The notes under the pieces were generated by a model, which was not told where the DNA came from, made no database searches, and was given only the letters and a program-made list of their open reading frames with translations. The translations under genes were made by a program, and so were the position numbers. Below, piece by piece: positions 1 to 11,407 of a stretch of 64,000 nt of DNA (position 1 is the stretch's first letter; each line of letters starts with the position of its first letter). This DNA is from Aphrophora alni. Its lineage: Eukaryota > Arthropoda > Insecta > Hemiptera > Aphrophoridae. The DNA lies in assembly GCA_963513935.1 (NCBI GenBank), contig OY740774.1, positions 23,207,949 through 23,271,948 on the forward strand. Direction: 5' to 3'.

Positions 1-1745
1 AAAGCCCGAACAAATTTAAATACAATTAAATGACTTTGTACATTGGAAGCAATTATTATATTTATAAGAAGTAATTACATTAAATTTTATGTACAATAAT
101 AGCATTTACAATTTACTAACCTAATTTTGACAAATCTTGTCTTCGATGGTGTAATTTAAAAATTCTAAATGATCGATGCAAAGTCCCAAACTTCCGCAGG
201 CAACCTTCAGTAAATTCACTTCTTATGGTTTTAATTATCTCTTACTAGCGTAAACCATTATATATTATTACTAAATTTACATTTAAATTATGTAAACTGA
301 TTTTCTATTCAAAATATTAACAACAATAAAGAAATGTTTACGGGTTGTAAATGAACTCGAAATATATATCAAGAAATTTTAAAATAAAGTTTGTTAATAA
401 CATGACTGAGAGTTAAATTTAAAAGAAAAACACAATTAAAATCAACTATGTCTACCAAGTTTCCATGTAACGTTGAAACAAATTGTAAAATAAGGATTAC
501 TGGATTAGAACAAGTGTACATATAGAAATATGAAAGTAAATATAGTTCTACTGATATGATGCATTTGAAAATCAAAACAAATGAAAAGATACATTTTTTT
601 TTTTGATTTTGTAAAAACTATATATCTACTAATTTGAAAGTTTGCAGTCAATCTGACATTTTAAATAGGACTCCTGACCATATAAAATCAAATATCATTT
701 AAGAGCTTGAAAAATTTATACAGCATACAATGATATTTATACAAAATGTTGAAAATGAGTTATTTCCTGTCATTTTCAAAGTGTAGTTGATAAATGACTA
801 TTACAAATTTTGCTATCGATATTTAAATTTTTTCTTAAAAATGTTTGCAATTTTATTCAACAAGATATGCATTTCTTTTTAAATATATCAATTTGGCCAA
901 ACTAGAAACAAAATTGATCTTTTTTTTTTTTTAAACGGCAGTGATTTTAAAATTTTAATAACAAATTCTACAAAAACAATTAATTTTACGACAAATGTAT
1001 GAATATATAATAAAAGTTACATAATTTTATAAAAATCACAAAATATGAAGTTTTTGAAAGTCGAAATTCAAGTCATGGAGAAATAGTTTTTTCCTCTCAA
1101 TAGACCTCAAATAGATATATTTGTAAAAACTCAACATTGACCAATCACATTATTTTCTCTATACTATGTATATGTGAACAAATCAAAATTAGAAGTGATT
1201 ATTTATTTATCTATTTATTACAACAACAAAATCAGATAATTAGCATGAACATTTTTTACTTTTGTCAACATAAACTTGCTTTACCAATATTAATATTTTA
1301 GAGTTTTAAAACATTTTTAATGCCACTTCAAAACAAAATATTGATCGATTATAAAGTAATTTTACTATTGATAGATATAGGGACCTATCAAATTATTTAC
1401 TACTACTCCCAAAATTTAGCTACATACCCAATTCAATCAAAAACTGTCTTCTTGTCATAATATTTAATTGTTATAGCAGAATCTTCAAAAACATTTGGAA
1501 AATTTATGTCTGTTTAAGAAGAAGACCGCCACCCGTAAACAATTTTCTATTGACTTAAATAGAACAGACAGAAACTGACCTGACAGAACAGCTGAAACAT
1601 TGTTGGCTTGTATTAAGGACAGCATTTTACCAGGAACAGAAAGAATGTGGAACTTGTAGAGATTTATTAGATCTTCTTCTTGAACAGACCCGAAAATATA
1701 AATTTATTTAGCTTCATTCTGCACTTTTTTCTTTATTATTATAAC

Positions 1746-1793
<48 letters not shown>

Positions 1794-2190
1794 ATATAAT
1801 GTATATGTGTCCTGCTTATTAATTTAAGATAGTTATCATTATATGTACTGAAAGACCAATTTTTTATAGTACATCTCAAATTGAGGTTACAAAAATAAAA
1901 TGTAGGCAGACAAGTGATGAAGTTAGTGTCCAGGAATAACAAAAACCAACTATAATGCCTTGTTTCATTATAACTTTAACTGGGTTATTTACATAACATT
2001 TTCTTCTAACTCTTCCAAAAAGATTGTTAACATCATTTGTACTAGTGGTGAATGTACCACTGTTCATGTCACTTCACTTTGGAATTCTTCTGATTACGAT
2101 AGTCTGACATAGTTTACAATATCACTGGTTTTCTTTTGATAATTTCTTGGAAATTTGTCTAATGACTGTTGTCAAGAAATTGGCAAATTT
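1..2190 (-). other. Probable LMO 3' UTR and downstream flank
   Basis: The LMO stop codon is at 2193-2191, so on the minus strand this AT-rich stretch is 3' UTR for an unknown length. Possible polyadenylation hexamers (TTTATT on the plus strand) occur around 1700 and 1731 but none is decisive. A six-base match to the complement of the miR-9 seed lies at 2077-2082. No other coding region is recognisable; short open frames here are AT-rich chance frames. Confidence 0.45.
1746..1790. repeat. (TA)n microsatellite
   Basis: About 22 uninterrupted TA dinucleotides, flanked by ATAACATT and TGTATATAAT. It lies in the putative 3' UTR or flank of LMO. Confidence 0.98.
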
Positions 2191-2379
2191 TCACTGAGTT
2201 TCGAGAGTCTCTGAGTCAGGACTGCCGTAGCCGCTGGAGCCGTCGTCACGATGTTGGGTTGGCAACATTGTGGAATGTTGTTGGGTTGGCAACATGTTGT
2301 GTTTCTCAGGCAGACAGGAGGCGGGGCAGGATGTGGACACCCTCGCCTCAAAGCCCCCTCCTAGATTGTCTCTTGCTGG
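2191..2379 (-). CDS. Bx: LMO/Beadex terminal coding exon (C-terminal tail)
   Basis: On the minus strand a pyrimidine-rich acceptor ending TTTTCTAG at 2380-2385 opens a 63-codon frame that stops with TGA at 2193-2191. The exon starts in phase 0, matching the phase-0 donor at 6553 of the exon coding the end of LIM2. The 62-residue tail contains two copies of a MLPTQ motif (a short DNA duplication inside the exon) and ends in an acidic Ser/Gly-rich stretch, DDGSSGYGSPDSET. As I remember them, insect Beadex proteins end in a similar low-complexity tail; this was not checked by search. The exon is far richer in GC than its flanks. The plus-strand open frame over the same bases is a shadow. The exon call is by frame, phase and splice sites; transcript evidence would settle it. 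Confidence 0.8.
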   Translation of the reverse strand, partial: PARDNLGGGFEARVSTSCPASCLPEKHNMLPTQQHSTMLPTQHRDDGSSGYGSPDSETLETQ

Positions 2380-4600
2380 CTAGAAAATAATTCAAAAATT
2401 AATTTAGGATAGATAATTCAATAGTTGAAAGTTATAGAAAATATGATACAGTTTAATCAAATATTATACAGAGAAAGATTAGAAACTTTTATTTTTTTGT
2501 TTCATAACTAAAAGATAAATCAAAATTAAATGTAAGACCCTGGTAATAAATAAATTTATATCATTTTCAAGACAAAATACGTACACTTAAGTTCTGACGT
2601 AATGTTTAAAAAAAGTTTATAATTTAAAATTTAGTGTTATCTACCATAAAACCAAAATATATTAGATTTTCACAAAATTGACTGTATCACTGTTTTCTCA
2701 AAATGCCGGTACAAGTGCTATTGATCATAAAATGAAATACAATTATTAGACCAACATATTTCACTAAAATTTTGACGAATTGTGAAGGTTACAGCACAAA
2801 ATTGGACAGATAATAATATTATAACATGTTTATTGGAAAATACGAAAATGAATCTTGACTGCTGTCCGATTTATTTAGTATTTTACAAATTACTAGATAT
2901 TACTGTAATTTTCTTTTCAGTAAGCTTTAGCAAATGGTTTGAATCATAAATATTTACAATTTACAAAAATTTAGACTGATTTTGAAATATTCAACCTTCT
3001 ATGGTTCATTTTCACTTTTGAACAAATATTTTTTGGAAACATGACAAATTTGCTTTCCGTTTCTTTTTGTTTTTGGATGTGTAAGTTTATGCAATATTTT
3101 TGTACCTTCTATTTAAATTTAGGATTAATTACCTAGGACACAAGGAATTTCATTCATATCATTCAACAATTTTTATTTTTGAGAAAAAAAATATTGTTTT
3201 TGCTAATGAGTATATCCTAATATGTACTGTATTTAATATGAGTATAAAAAACTAATTGTAAAAGTAATTTTCACTAATATAGCTGCACAAATATAGTTCA
3301 ACCCTAAAAACTTGCTAGTTTGCGATCATTTTTTAAGTAAGTGACATTTTATCTTGAACTATCTACATATTCAAAAAGTTATTTTATGTCAAACATTAAA
3401 ATAACTGATGATTACACCTACAACATTTAAAAAAAATCAATTTTTGGGGAGAGTAATTTTACTACTAAATTTGTCCACAATTTTCATAATAACTATATTG
3501 GACAATTTGTAGCTTAAATTTATAATATATATATTTATTTATATACATACATTCATATTCATATGTACGAGTATATATCTTTTTAGTCATTGCCATATAG
3601 AAAAAAAAACATAAAATAAGACTCCTAGCCCTCAAATACTCTAAAAGTGTCTGGGTCGGAAGGGAACAAGAGTTCTCTGATTCATAGATTTTTGCTTTCA
3701 GTCTCGTCTTCAGTGACAATATAGATCGAGAAGTCACCCACCTTCTGTAGTGCATGAAAACAGACATACCAGGTCGGTCACTTGGATTTATGCACTTCAA
3801 AGAACATTTATGGCATCATGAGCATAAATTCAGAAAGTTTAACTGATTTTACACTATTTCATTAGAAAATTTGTGCACAATACAAAAATTGTGAATTGTC
3901 GGTTTCCATGAATTTGTGAGTTGATCACTTCCATGCCTCATCATGCACATTTTCACAGCTAACTTTATACTCACTAACTTATTTTCTTATCATTCCAACA
4001 CTCATAACGTGTTAACTATACACTTCTCATATTTGCCAGATGAATATCTGCTGGTTTCACAGTTCTTGCATTCAGAAAATGTATAACAGACCATTTTTAA
4101 CAATAAGTAGTACCTTCGGTTTTCTTAACATCATTAATGGACAGAAAAATATGTACATAAACGCAAACTGTTCTAGTAATTAATTGTGTGTTGTGATAGA
4201 TGGGGAACTCTATAAACACATGTGGATCAGCGAAAGTCGTACTGTAACATGATTATTTATTCACATATTGTGAACTGTTTGAACAAATTTTATATTTTCA
4301 TATTTAATATTAATAGTTAGAAATTAACAAGACATAATTGTAATAAAAGTTATATTGTGCATCTAATTTAGTTATTTAAAGAATTAACTATGGGTTGCCA
4401 TTTTAAAATTTTAAGCTAGACAAAACTATTGATAAACTCATGTTTAGAATCTTTAAAACACGGGAAAACCAAGTTTCATCAAAATAAGTACACAAACAAT
4501 GAAGCTCACTATTCCCAACCCACATCTCCAAACATATTCACTTAGGCATAGGCAAAATCTTAAAGTGGTTAATTTAACTTCAATGTAACTATCAACAGTT
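2380..4600. other. LMO terminal intron, distal part
   Basis: This AT-rich sequence belongs to the intron between exon 3 and the terminal exon (2380-6553 in total). Apart from a fragment of repeat A at about 3574-3685, nothing is recognisable. The longer open frame at 3465-3800 on the minus strand runs across that repeat and is not a gene. Confidence 0.6.
3574..3685 (+). repeat. Repeat A, copy 1 (fragment)
   Basis: Degraded fragment of the dispersed repeat A: a match to the TCATCGCCTTATA block, then ACATAAAATAAGACTCCTAG, then the GGGTCGGAA..GAACAAGAGTT block. The 3' half is missing. Confidence 0.75.
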
Positions 4601-4619
4601 TTGTAGACATAAAACTGTT

Positions 4620-4860
4620 CAATTCATTGCCAGTAAATTGTAATTAAATTAGTTGGGATTTAAAAAAGAAATTAAATCATTGTTGAAATTGAGTATTTAT
4701 AGCCTTTATCAGTTTTTGATTATATCCACATGGGTTATTGGATTCTTGATATCCCTTTTTGAAATATTTTATTTGTTATATGTTTATTTATGTACAATAT
4801 ATTTTTTAATGTTGTGTAAATTACTATTATTATAGTGTTATATTGTGTTATTTATTCATT
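4620..4860 (+). pseudogene. 3' tail of a non-LTR retrotransposon (degenerate)
   Basis: A plus-strand reading with FNSLPVN followed by a Lys-rich helix and a short hydrophobic end resembles the extreme C-terminus of non-LTR reverse transcriptase proteins (LFN-LP...FK..LK..L motif). Stops and a frame change interrupt it. It is followed by an AT-rich tail. The evidence is a short motif only. Confidence 0.35.
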
Positions 4861-5165
4861 TTGTCACGTTTTTATTAGTTCGGTTTCCGTCATATCTGTC
4901 AGTCTGTCCGGGTGGAACTTTGTAATCGAGTTAAACTAACTTCCCGATAAGCTAGAGTCCTGAAATTTTGAACATAGGTCAGAATTGGATGACAATATAA
5001 TATTCAGTTGGTTTCTTGTCTCTACATTTGTTTAAACAATAGTTATTTAATCAAATAAAAATTGGCCGATATAGATTTTTTAACTGCGTTATCGCTTTTG
5101 AATGGTAACCGGAATATTGAAGTAGGATGATCCAAATTTTTCATGGCTTGTGAGAGTTATTGGAT

Positions 5166-5183
5166 TAATAATAAATCAAATAA

Positions 5184-5214
<31 letters not shown>

Positions 5215-5748
5215 ACCACGTTTTTAAAACGAACTGAAAAGTATAATAATAAATCAAATAAAAAAATGAGCTCGATTGCTCAAAACTCACTGGCAAAACA
5301 CCTTGCAACGAAGATGCCATGACGAAGATGGGAAGAATGCGTCAAATACGACCTTCAGCACCATAAGTTTGATACATTTACAATTTTTAATGGAGAAGGA
5401 TCTGACATTGTATTGTTTTAATTCATGTACATGAAAAAAACAAAAAAAAATTTTGTTTACTTTTTTAGTTTGATTTTCTGAGTTACAAGACTAATAGAAC
5501 TACTATAGGTAAATAAGAGGTAATATTTTGAATATCAGACATTTACAGCTAAACAGGATGTGAAATGCATTGGGAATTTCCTATATATGTCCCTGTCAGA
5601 GTCTCATCAATAAGAACCGATTGAAATCTTTCACCCGTACATAAGACTAAAAAACAGAAAATAATGTTCATGAAAAATTATTTTATACTTTTTAGTCCGT
5701 TTTAAAAACGTGGTATGTTAAAAAAAATGTTTATTTGATTTATTATTT
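5166..5748. mobile_element. Foldback/MITE-like element
   Basis: Two arms of about 60-80 bp are inverted copies of each other. The left arm (about 5166-5250) reads AATAAATCAAATAA, a T tract, then AACATACCACGTTTTTAAAA. The right arm (about 5685-5748) reads its reverse complement. About 430 bp of unassigned sequence lies between, with no transposase. A T tract of about 26 bases (5184-5209) is part of the left arm. Confidence 0.6.
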
Positions 5749-6520
5749 ACAATTATACATCTATTGTTGTTTTTTGTCAGACCGATTTATCTTCATCAGC
5801 TTGTTAAATTATGATATCTATTAATTTTAAAAGTAAGTTTTGATATGACACTATATCACAGCAAAAAAAGATTATGTTTATGGTTATGATTTTAAATTTT
5901 TAAGATAGCTCCTTTAGTCCTTGTTGAAGAAGAAACTTCTCAATCACCATTACTTTATAAAAAAGGAAAAGTATTTAATTCTGAACTACTTTAATTGCCA
6001 CAGGACTGAAATTGAATAGCTGCTAATTTAATGAACGATAAACACTGATAAATGTCCAATGTTCCTTGATGTAAACATTTTTTACACAAAAAAGTCCAAA
6101 TTCAAAAACGGTCTTGGTAAGGCACAACTAGACAGCCATTTCTTTTGAGGAATCAAGTGCATATTTAAACAAAAATCACACATTTTTTAAAAAAACCTCT
6201 TTTAAGCCCAACTTATAAGTCGGGTCTAGGAATGTACAACTAAATGACTGAAGGATGATATCAGTGAAAATGTCATAAAAATTGGTTTAGATATTTGGGC
6301 TGTATAAACGACCAAAGATTTGTCTGAACAGTTTGAAACAAATTTAAGTTTACAAAACTTCTAGAAAGCAAGATCATACAATGGTTTTTAAAATTTATGA
6401 AGGACATTATAAAGTTTAAAAAAACATTTTTCCTAACTAACGATTCTAGTCAGGTTGATCAAAACAGACTTTATAATAACAAAATCACTAACTAAGATTA
6501 GTTCTAAATTGATCAACCAT

Positions 6521-6695
6521 TCATAGAGCCTGGGCCTTGACCATTGGGCCTACCTGTAAGTTACCGACTTGCCTTCTAATGTGCGCTAGGCTTGTAGGAT
6601 TATACGCCATGTTTGCAAATACAAGCCTCTCTTCATAATCGTATTCACACAAGATCTTGTTGTCACATAAGTAGAAACGATCTCCAACGCAAAAC
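6521..6695 (-). CDS. Bx: LMO/Beadex exon 3: second half of LIM2, with possible read-through end
   Basis: The acceptor (GTGTTTAG, AG at 6697-6696) is followed by a frame reading R-FCVGDRFYLCDNKILCEYD, the C-terminal zinc module of the second LIM domain (the last Cys/Asp ligands are visible), then a linker ending IRRQVGNLQ. Exactly after that Gln is a consensus donor, CAG|GTAGG (exon end 6554, GT at 6553-6552), in phase 0. If it is used, the protein continues in the exon at 2379. If not, translation continues for ten residues (VGPMVKAQAL) to a TGA at 6523-6521. The range given includes the read-through end. LIM-only proteins are nuclear adaptors that bind LDB/Chip and compete with LIM-homeodomain factors such as Apterous. 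Confidence 0.95.
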
Positions 6696-6769
6696 CTAAA
6701 CACAATATATTTGTTCAATATAGTTACCCATTATATTGTTAATAATTTATTTTTATCAAGGGTATAATA

Positions 6770-8189
6770 CAGAGTGGGCCATAAGTCACTTGACAAAAAT
6801 GCATTGTGATAGTAATTATTAATTTATTATAAAGTATAAGTTAAGTATAAATGTTTACAATTAAAGTATTGAATTGTCCTACGCAGTAACAAACACATAC
6901 GTAAAGTAAATGTTCAAAGTGTCCTCCATTATTTTCTATACACATATAATATCTTTTAAGCACAGAAGCGCATATAGTGTCAGTGATACCTTTGGTAGAT
7001 AATTCTTCAAATACAGATTCAATACGTTCTCTTAAATGTTGCAGATCCCTTGGTTTCTCTGAATAAACTTCGTCTTTTACAATTCCCCAAATTGAAAAGT
7101 CCATTGGGGTGATATCGGGTGAACGCGCAGGCCATTCAGTTGTACCTCGTCTTCCCATCCATTCTGTAAAAGTCTCATTCAAGAAATCTCTCACATTGTT
7201 CCCGTAATGAGGAGGTGCACCATCTTGCTGCCAAATTAATTTTTCACGAATAGGTTGTAGTTGTTCGAATGCAGGACTGTTTTCCAATTCAACTACTACC
7301 TCATGTAACATATCATGGTAATTAACAGCATTGACTGTTTGTTCAAAAAATAATGGTGCAATTAGTCCACCAGCAAAGATTCCAGCCCACACACATACTC
7401 CAGGGGCATTTATTCAGTCTGCATGACTAAATGTGGGTTTTCAGAAGCCCAGTACATGCAATTATGTTTGTTCACTCTACCATTAAGTTTGAATGTTACC
7501 TCATCGCTCCACAAAATGGATTTATAAAATGTATTGTCAGCTTCTTGTCTTATTACGTACCACTCACAAAATTCCATTCGCCTGTCATAATCATCTTCAT
7601 TCAAACCTTGCAGTAAAGTAGGCCGATATGGTTTCAGCCCTACCGTTTTTAACATTCTTCTAACGCTCGTTCTAGATATACCAAGCTCACTCGACGCTCT
7701 TCGGGTTGATTTTGATGGAGATTGGACTAAACTTTGCTCTACAGTCATGACGTTTTCTTCTGTTGTAACAGATTTAGGCCTACCTGATCGTGGAAGATCC
7801 GCTACAGACCCAGTCATTTCAAACCTTTTATTTAAGTTATGAATGGCTTGTCGTGATAATGGTCTACCGTTTGGGAAATTCTGCACAAATGACTCTACTA
7901 CATCATCGTAATTATGATCATGTAACCACTACTGCTGAAGAATAAAAACACGTTCTCTTATTGGGAGCTTACTATTCATGATTAACTTATTAAGTTAATT
8001 AATTTTCTTAATTAATTACAAAACTTAATCAACTAAAATCACTTCTAACAAAGTGCCAACTTCAACATAACTCAAACATAACCTCAAAACAATACTACTG
8101 TTGTTTTGTTATAACAGCTGACAGGTTACAACTAGAGTCAAATTGATACTGAGTGACTGGTAGTGTCAAGTGACTTATGGCCAACTCTG
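6770..8189 (-). mobile_element. Tc1/mariner element, DD41D type, near intact
   Basis: The ends carry terminal inverted repeats beginning CAGAGT-GGCCATAAGTCA that match at 25 of the first 26 positions. The element is flanked on both sides by TA (6768-6769 and 8190-8191), the usual Tc1/mariner target duplication. It encodes one transposase, now broken by a nonsense codon and a frameshift. It lies in the large LMO intron in the same orientation as the gene. High TIR identity and only two lesions suggest a recent insertion. Confidence 0.93.
6841..7979 (-). pseudogene. Tc1/mariner transposase (DD41D), two inactivating lesions
   Basis: The likely start is the ATG at 7979-7977. An in-frame TAG lies at 7931-7929 (codon 17), and a frameshift near 7410 separates the N-terminal half (HTH region, SRQAIHNLNKRF, GRPKS linker, first catalytic Asp in WSDEVTF) from the C-terminal half (second Asp in QQDGAPPH, third Asp in SPDITPMDF). 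Counting 41 residues between the second and third catalytic Asp gives DD41D, by alignment to the SPDLAPSD position of Mos1. The stop is at 6843-6841. All catalytic residues survive. The expected protein is about 345 residues; transposase excises and pastes the element at TA. Confidence 0.92.
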
Positions 8190-8846
8190 TATTATAATAA
8201 ATTAATAAAGAAATTCAAGTCATTATGATATTCCTTAACCTATCAACTTTACTACAGGTATAATTATTGACATCATTTTTGTCTTATTGTGTTTTAAATA
8301 CTCTAGTAGTTACAATTTTGATCCAATTATTATATATTTTTTATATTTGTTATGAAGTATCAGCCATTTGTTATTTGTTATTAGGAAGTATAAGTTGTTG
8401 GGTAAGTTTGTTAATATGAAAAAAGTGGTCAGTAAGTTTCAATATGGCCAATTAAAAGAGTTTTATGGAGAAATAACTTCCGCCTTGTTTGTTAAATATT
8501 GCCTACAAAAGTATATTGTAATCAGCTTGACAACATCTACTGATTCTATGATTTTCTTTTTACAATAATCGTAAGAGAATTATCACTAAACAATGTTATT
8601 TTGTTTAATGCTAGAAGTGGTAAAACACTGCATTATGGTGTTTTAAACCTTCCCATTGTGATAGGTACTTGGAAACAGCATTTATACAATGACTAATGTA
8701 ACGTTTTTTTGATTTTAATTGATTTGGATTACTAATCAATAAGTAAGATTTCAAGCTTATTCTGCATGTAATTTCATTTTTCAAACATGGATATATTGGT
8801 TTTCATTACTGTTGAGACCAAAGGTTCTTGGTGGAATTACATGTGT

Positions 8847-9064
8847 AAAGATAATAAAACACAATTTTTTTATTTTATTTTGTAACTTACACTTTTTATT
8901 AGTCTAGCTGACCAATGGTTTCGCATGCTAAGGCATTGATGAGGCTGTATTACAGACAGGTCAATACAGCCTCGTCAATGCCTTAATAGGCGAAACCATT
9001 GGTCGGCTAGACTAATAAAAAGTGGAAGTTACAAAATAAATAAAAATTGTATTTTATTATCTTT
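8847..9064. mobile_element. Foldback element E1 (long hairpin)
   Basis: A nearly perfect palindrome: arms of about 104 bp (8847-8952 and 8963-9064) with a loop of about 10 bp. The core of each arm reads GCCTCGTCAATGCCTTAAT and GGCGAAACCATTGGTCGGC or the complement. There is no coding capacity. The same core occurs in element E2 at 11251-11407. Confidence 0.85.
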
Positions 9065-9499
9065 GGGTATATTGGGTCTATTCCATTATTGTAAACAATC
9101 TAATTCTAGCATGTTGCTTTATACAGCTCTCTAATATAGTCAAATTTCTATTGTGTTGTTTACTTAAGAGCTGGGGTCTCCACACTATAGCCTGCGGGCC
9201 AAATCCAGCCTGCCAGTGTCATCAATCCGGCCCGCGACAGCTAGTGACCAGTGACATCAATCGGGCCTGCAACAGCTAGTGACTTATTGTTGTTGTTGTT
9301 GTGATAAGTCGGATAAAAAACAAAAACACAGAATGATAATAACTCTGTTTTATTTACTTGATAGGTAAAAACTTAATGACAAGTTTAGTATAATATGCAG
9401 AAAATTTAACTTAAGTATAATAACTAAAAAATAATTTAAATGAATCCCACTAACATTATAAACATTATAAAATATAAAATACTTATGAGATTTATGTAA

Positions 9500-10990
9500 T
9501 TATGATTTTCCACTGGCAATAGTTTGTAGTTGTGGACTAATTTTACTTGTACCAATTATTAAAAGAGATTTAAGATACTCATCGGTTAACTTAGATCTGT
9601 AAACATTCTTTGAAGTACTGGGGCTATGTTTTCAATGTCAGTATCAAAAGTATTTTGAAAAATCTTAATTTCATTCGCAATGACATCAAAGTCTGAGAAA
9701 AGAAAATCAAAATTTATCTTCAAAGCACTCAAAGCTCTGATTGCAAAATTGATAGGAAACTCAGTCTCAGTAGTGTGGTTGAATATTTTACATTTTAAAA
9801 TGTGTGAAATATATTTTACGTAACTGTGATTATTTACATGGTTTTCTCCTTGCAATTTCAAATTTAGTTCGTTCATATGTTTTGTCAAATCGACATAGAA
9901 TGCTAACTTCTACAGCCATTCGCTATTTTGTAATTCGGTAAGAGGGCAATGCTTTTCATTCAAAAAAATTTCAATTACTGATCGAAGTTCAAAAAAGCGC
10001 TGAAGGACTTTTCCGCAACTAAGCCAGCGTACAACAGTATTGATATGTTAAGTCATTTTCTCCAATCTCTTCAATAAACTCGCGGAATCGTCGATCCAGT
10101 GGTATCCAGATGATATTAACAACTCTGATATGACTGGTTTTAAAACTTCAGACATATCCAAACATTTTCCGCACAACGACTATTGATGAATGATACAATG
10201 CAAGGTTAATGGTTTTGAACCACCATCATTTTCTACAGCCTTTGATACAAGAACAACCACTCCTTTATTTTTACTATTGAAGGTTCTTTTTATTAATGAA
10301 AGTTTCAACTGCCTTAAAAATATCTTCTACAGTAGTCGTGCCGTGAATACTAACAATATCAAGACTTTTTCATCGCTTTTATCTACTCCCCGAATAAAAA
10401 TCAACACCTGAGAAGTATCAGACATATTCGTTGACTCATCCAAGGCCAGAGAAAATTACGCAAGTTGTCCATTTTTGTTAGACAGCTGAGACGATATATT
10501 TTCTGCGATGTCTATTACCCTCCGAGCCATAGTGTTTGCTGACAAACTCAGTTTAAAATAAATTTACCTTTTGGGGGCACATTTCTTCGGCTACTGAAAT
10601 TACATATTCTTTGATCATTTATCCATCTGTGAATGGTTTTTGACATTTTGCGATTACAAGAGCCACACGAAAGCTGGCACGAGTTGCAGTCTCTTGTTCA
10701 GTATTGAGTTTCGTAAACAAAGTATACTGCCATTTCAATCCGCACTTCAAATTTTTGTTTCCGCAAACTTCCAGCATATTTTGAGTAATTTTGAAACATA
10801 ATGATGTTTAATGTTATATTCTTTGAGAACGGCTATGGTTTCACTGCAAATCAAACAGAGTGCCTTCTTACTGGACTCAATTACAAAATTTGAAAGTTCC
10901 ATTGATCTTTCAATGTTTTGCATTCACTGTCTATTTTTCGCTTCTAGTAAATCACACACAAAAACAACAAGTCAAATAAAAATACTGTTA
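9500..10990 (-). pseudogene. hAT transposase, GTF2IRD2/ZBED-like, degenerate
   Basis: Reading the minus strand across frames gives motifs in family order: ATRASFRVALVIAK and KPFTDG near 10690-10620, AEEMCPQKVNLF near 10570, SNMSDTSQVLIFIRGVD-like near 10420, KPLTLHCIIHQ near 10200, RWLSCGKVLQRFFELRSVIE near 10020, the open segment 9888-9586 with LTKHMNELNLKLQGE, and finally LTDEYLKSLL before a TAA at 9502-9500. Stops (for example after HCIIHQ) and frameshifts show that it is dead. The short plus-strand frames at 10190 and 10811 are shadows. The family is known from ZBED/GTF2IRD2 hAT-like proteins; the N-terminal BED finger was not seen clearly. Confidence 0.85.
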
Positions 10991-11250
10991 TGAAGATGTC
11001 TTTTAAACACGCACAAACACATTTTAAGGAGCTACACACTACTTTATTTCACAATATACAGTTTCGCTTCCTTCGCATTCCCTAGGCGGACTGACTCGCA
11101 TTCATGCAGCTAGCCTTTTATACTCCATTTATTGCCATCTAGAAGTGAGTGGAATACATCAGATCTAGAAATTATAGATAATGGCAGGAAAATTAAAACG
11201 CTTTTGTACTATTGATACTATTGACCGATGGTACTTGGTAGAAATCCATG

Positions 11251-11407
11251 TTTAAAATAAAACAAACAAAATTTTTTTGTAACTTCTACAATTTATTGTG
11301 ATGCTGTATTGTTGCCTCGTCAATGCCGTTACTGGCGAAACCATGGTCGGCAAGACTCACAATAAATTGTAGAAGCTACGAAAAAATTTTGTTTGTTTTA
11401 TTTTAAA
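11251..11407. mobile_element. Foldback element E2, nested in the hAT element
   Basis: Arms of about 52 bp (TTTAAAATAAAACAAACAAA ... and its reverse complement) flank a loop holding the core GCCTCGTCAATGCCGTTACT followed by GGCGAAACCATGGTCGGCAA. The core matches foldback E1 at 8847-9064, but the arm sequences differ beyond a short GTAACTT block. Confidence 0.8.

Noticed and set aside
2169..2390. Plus-strand open frame of 73 codons
   Set aside because: It overlaps the minus-strand LMO terminal exon, which has matching splice site and phase; the plus frame is a shadow of that GC-rich exon.
3465..3800. 111-codon minus frame
   Set aside because: It runs across a repeat A fragment and TA-rich DNA, with no recognisable domain.
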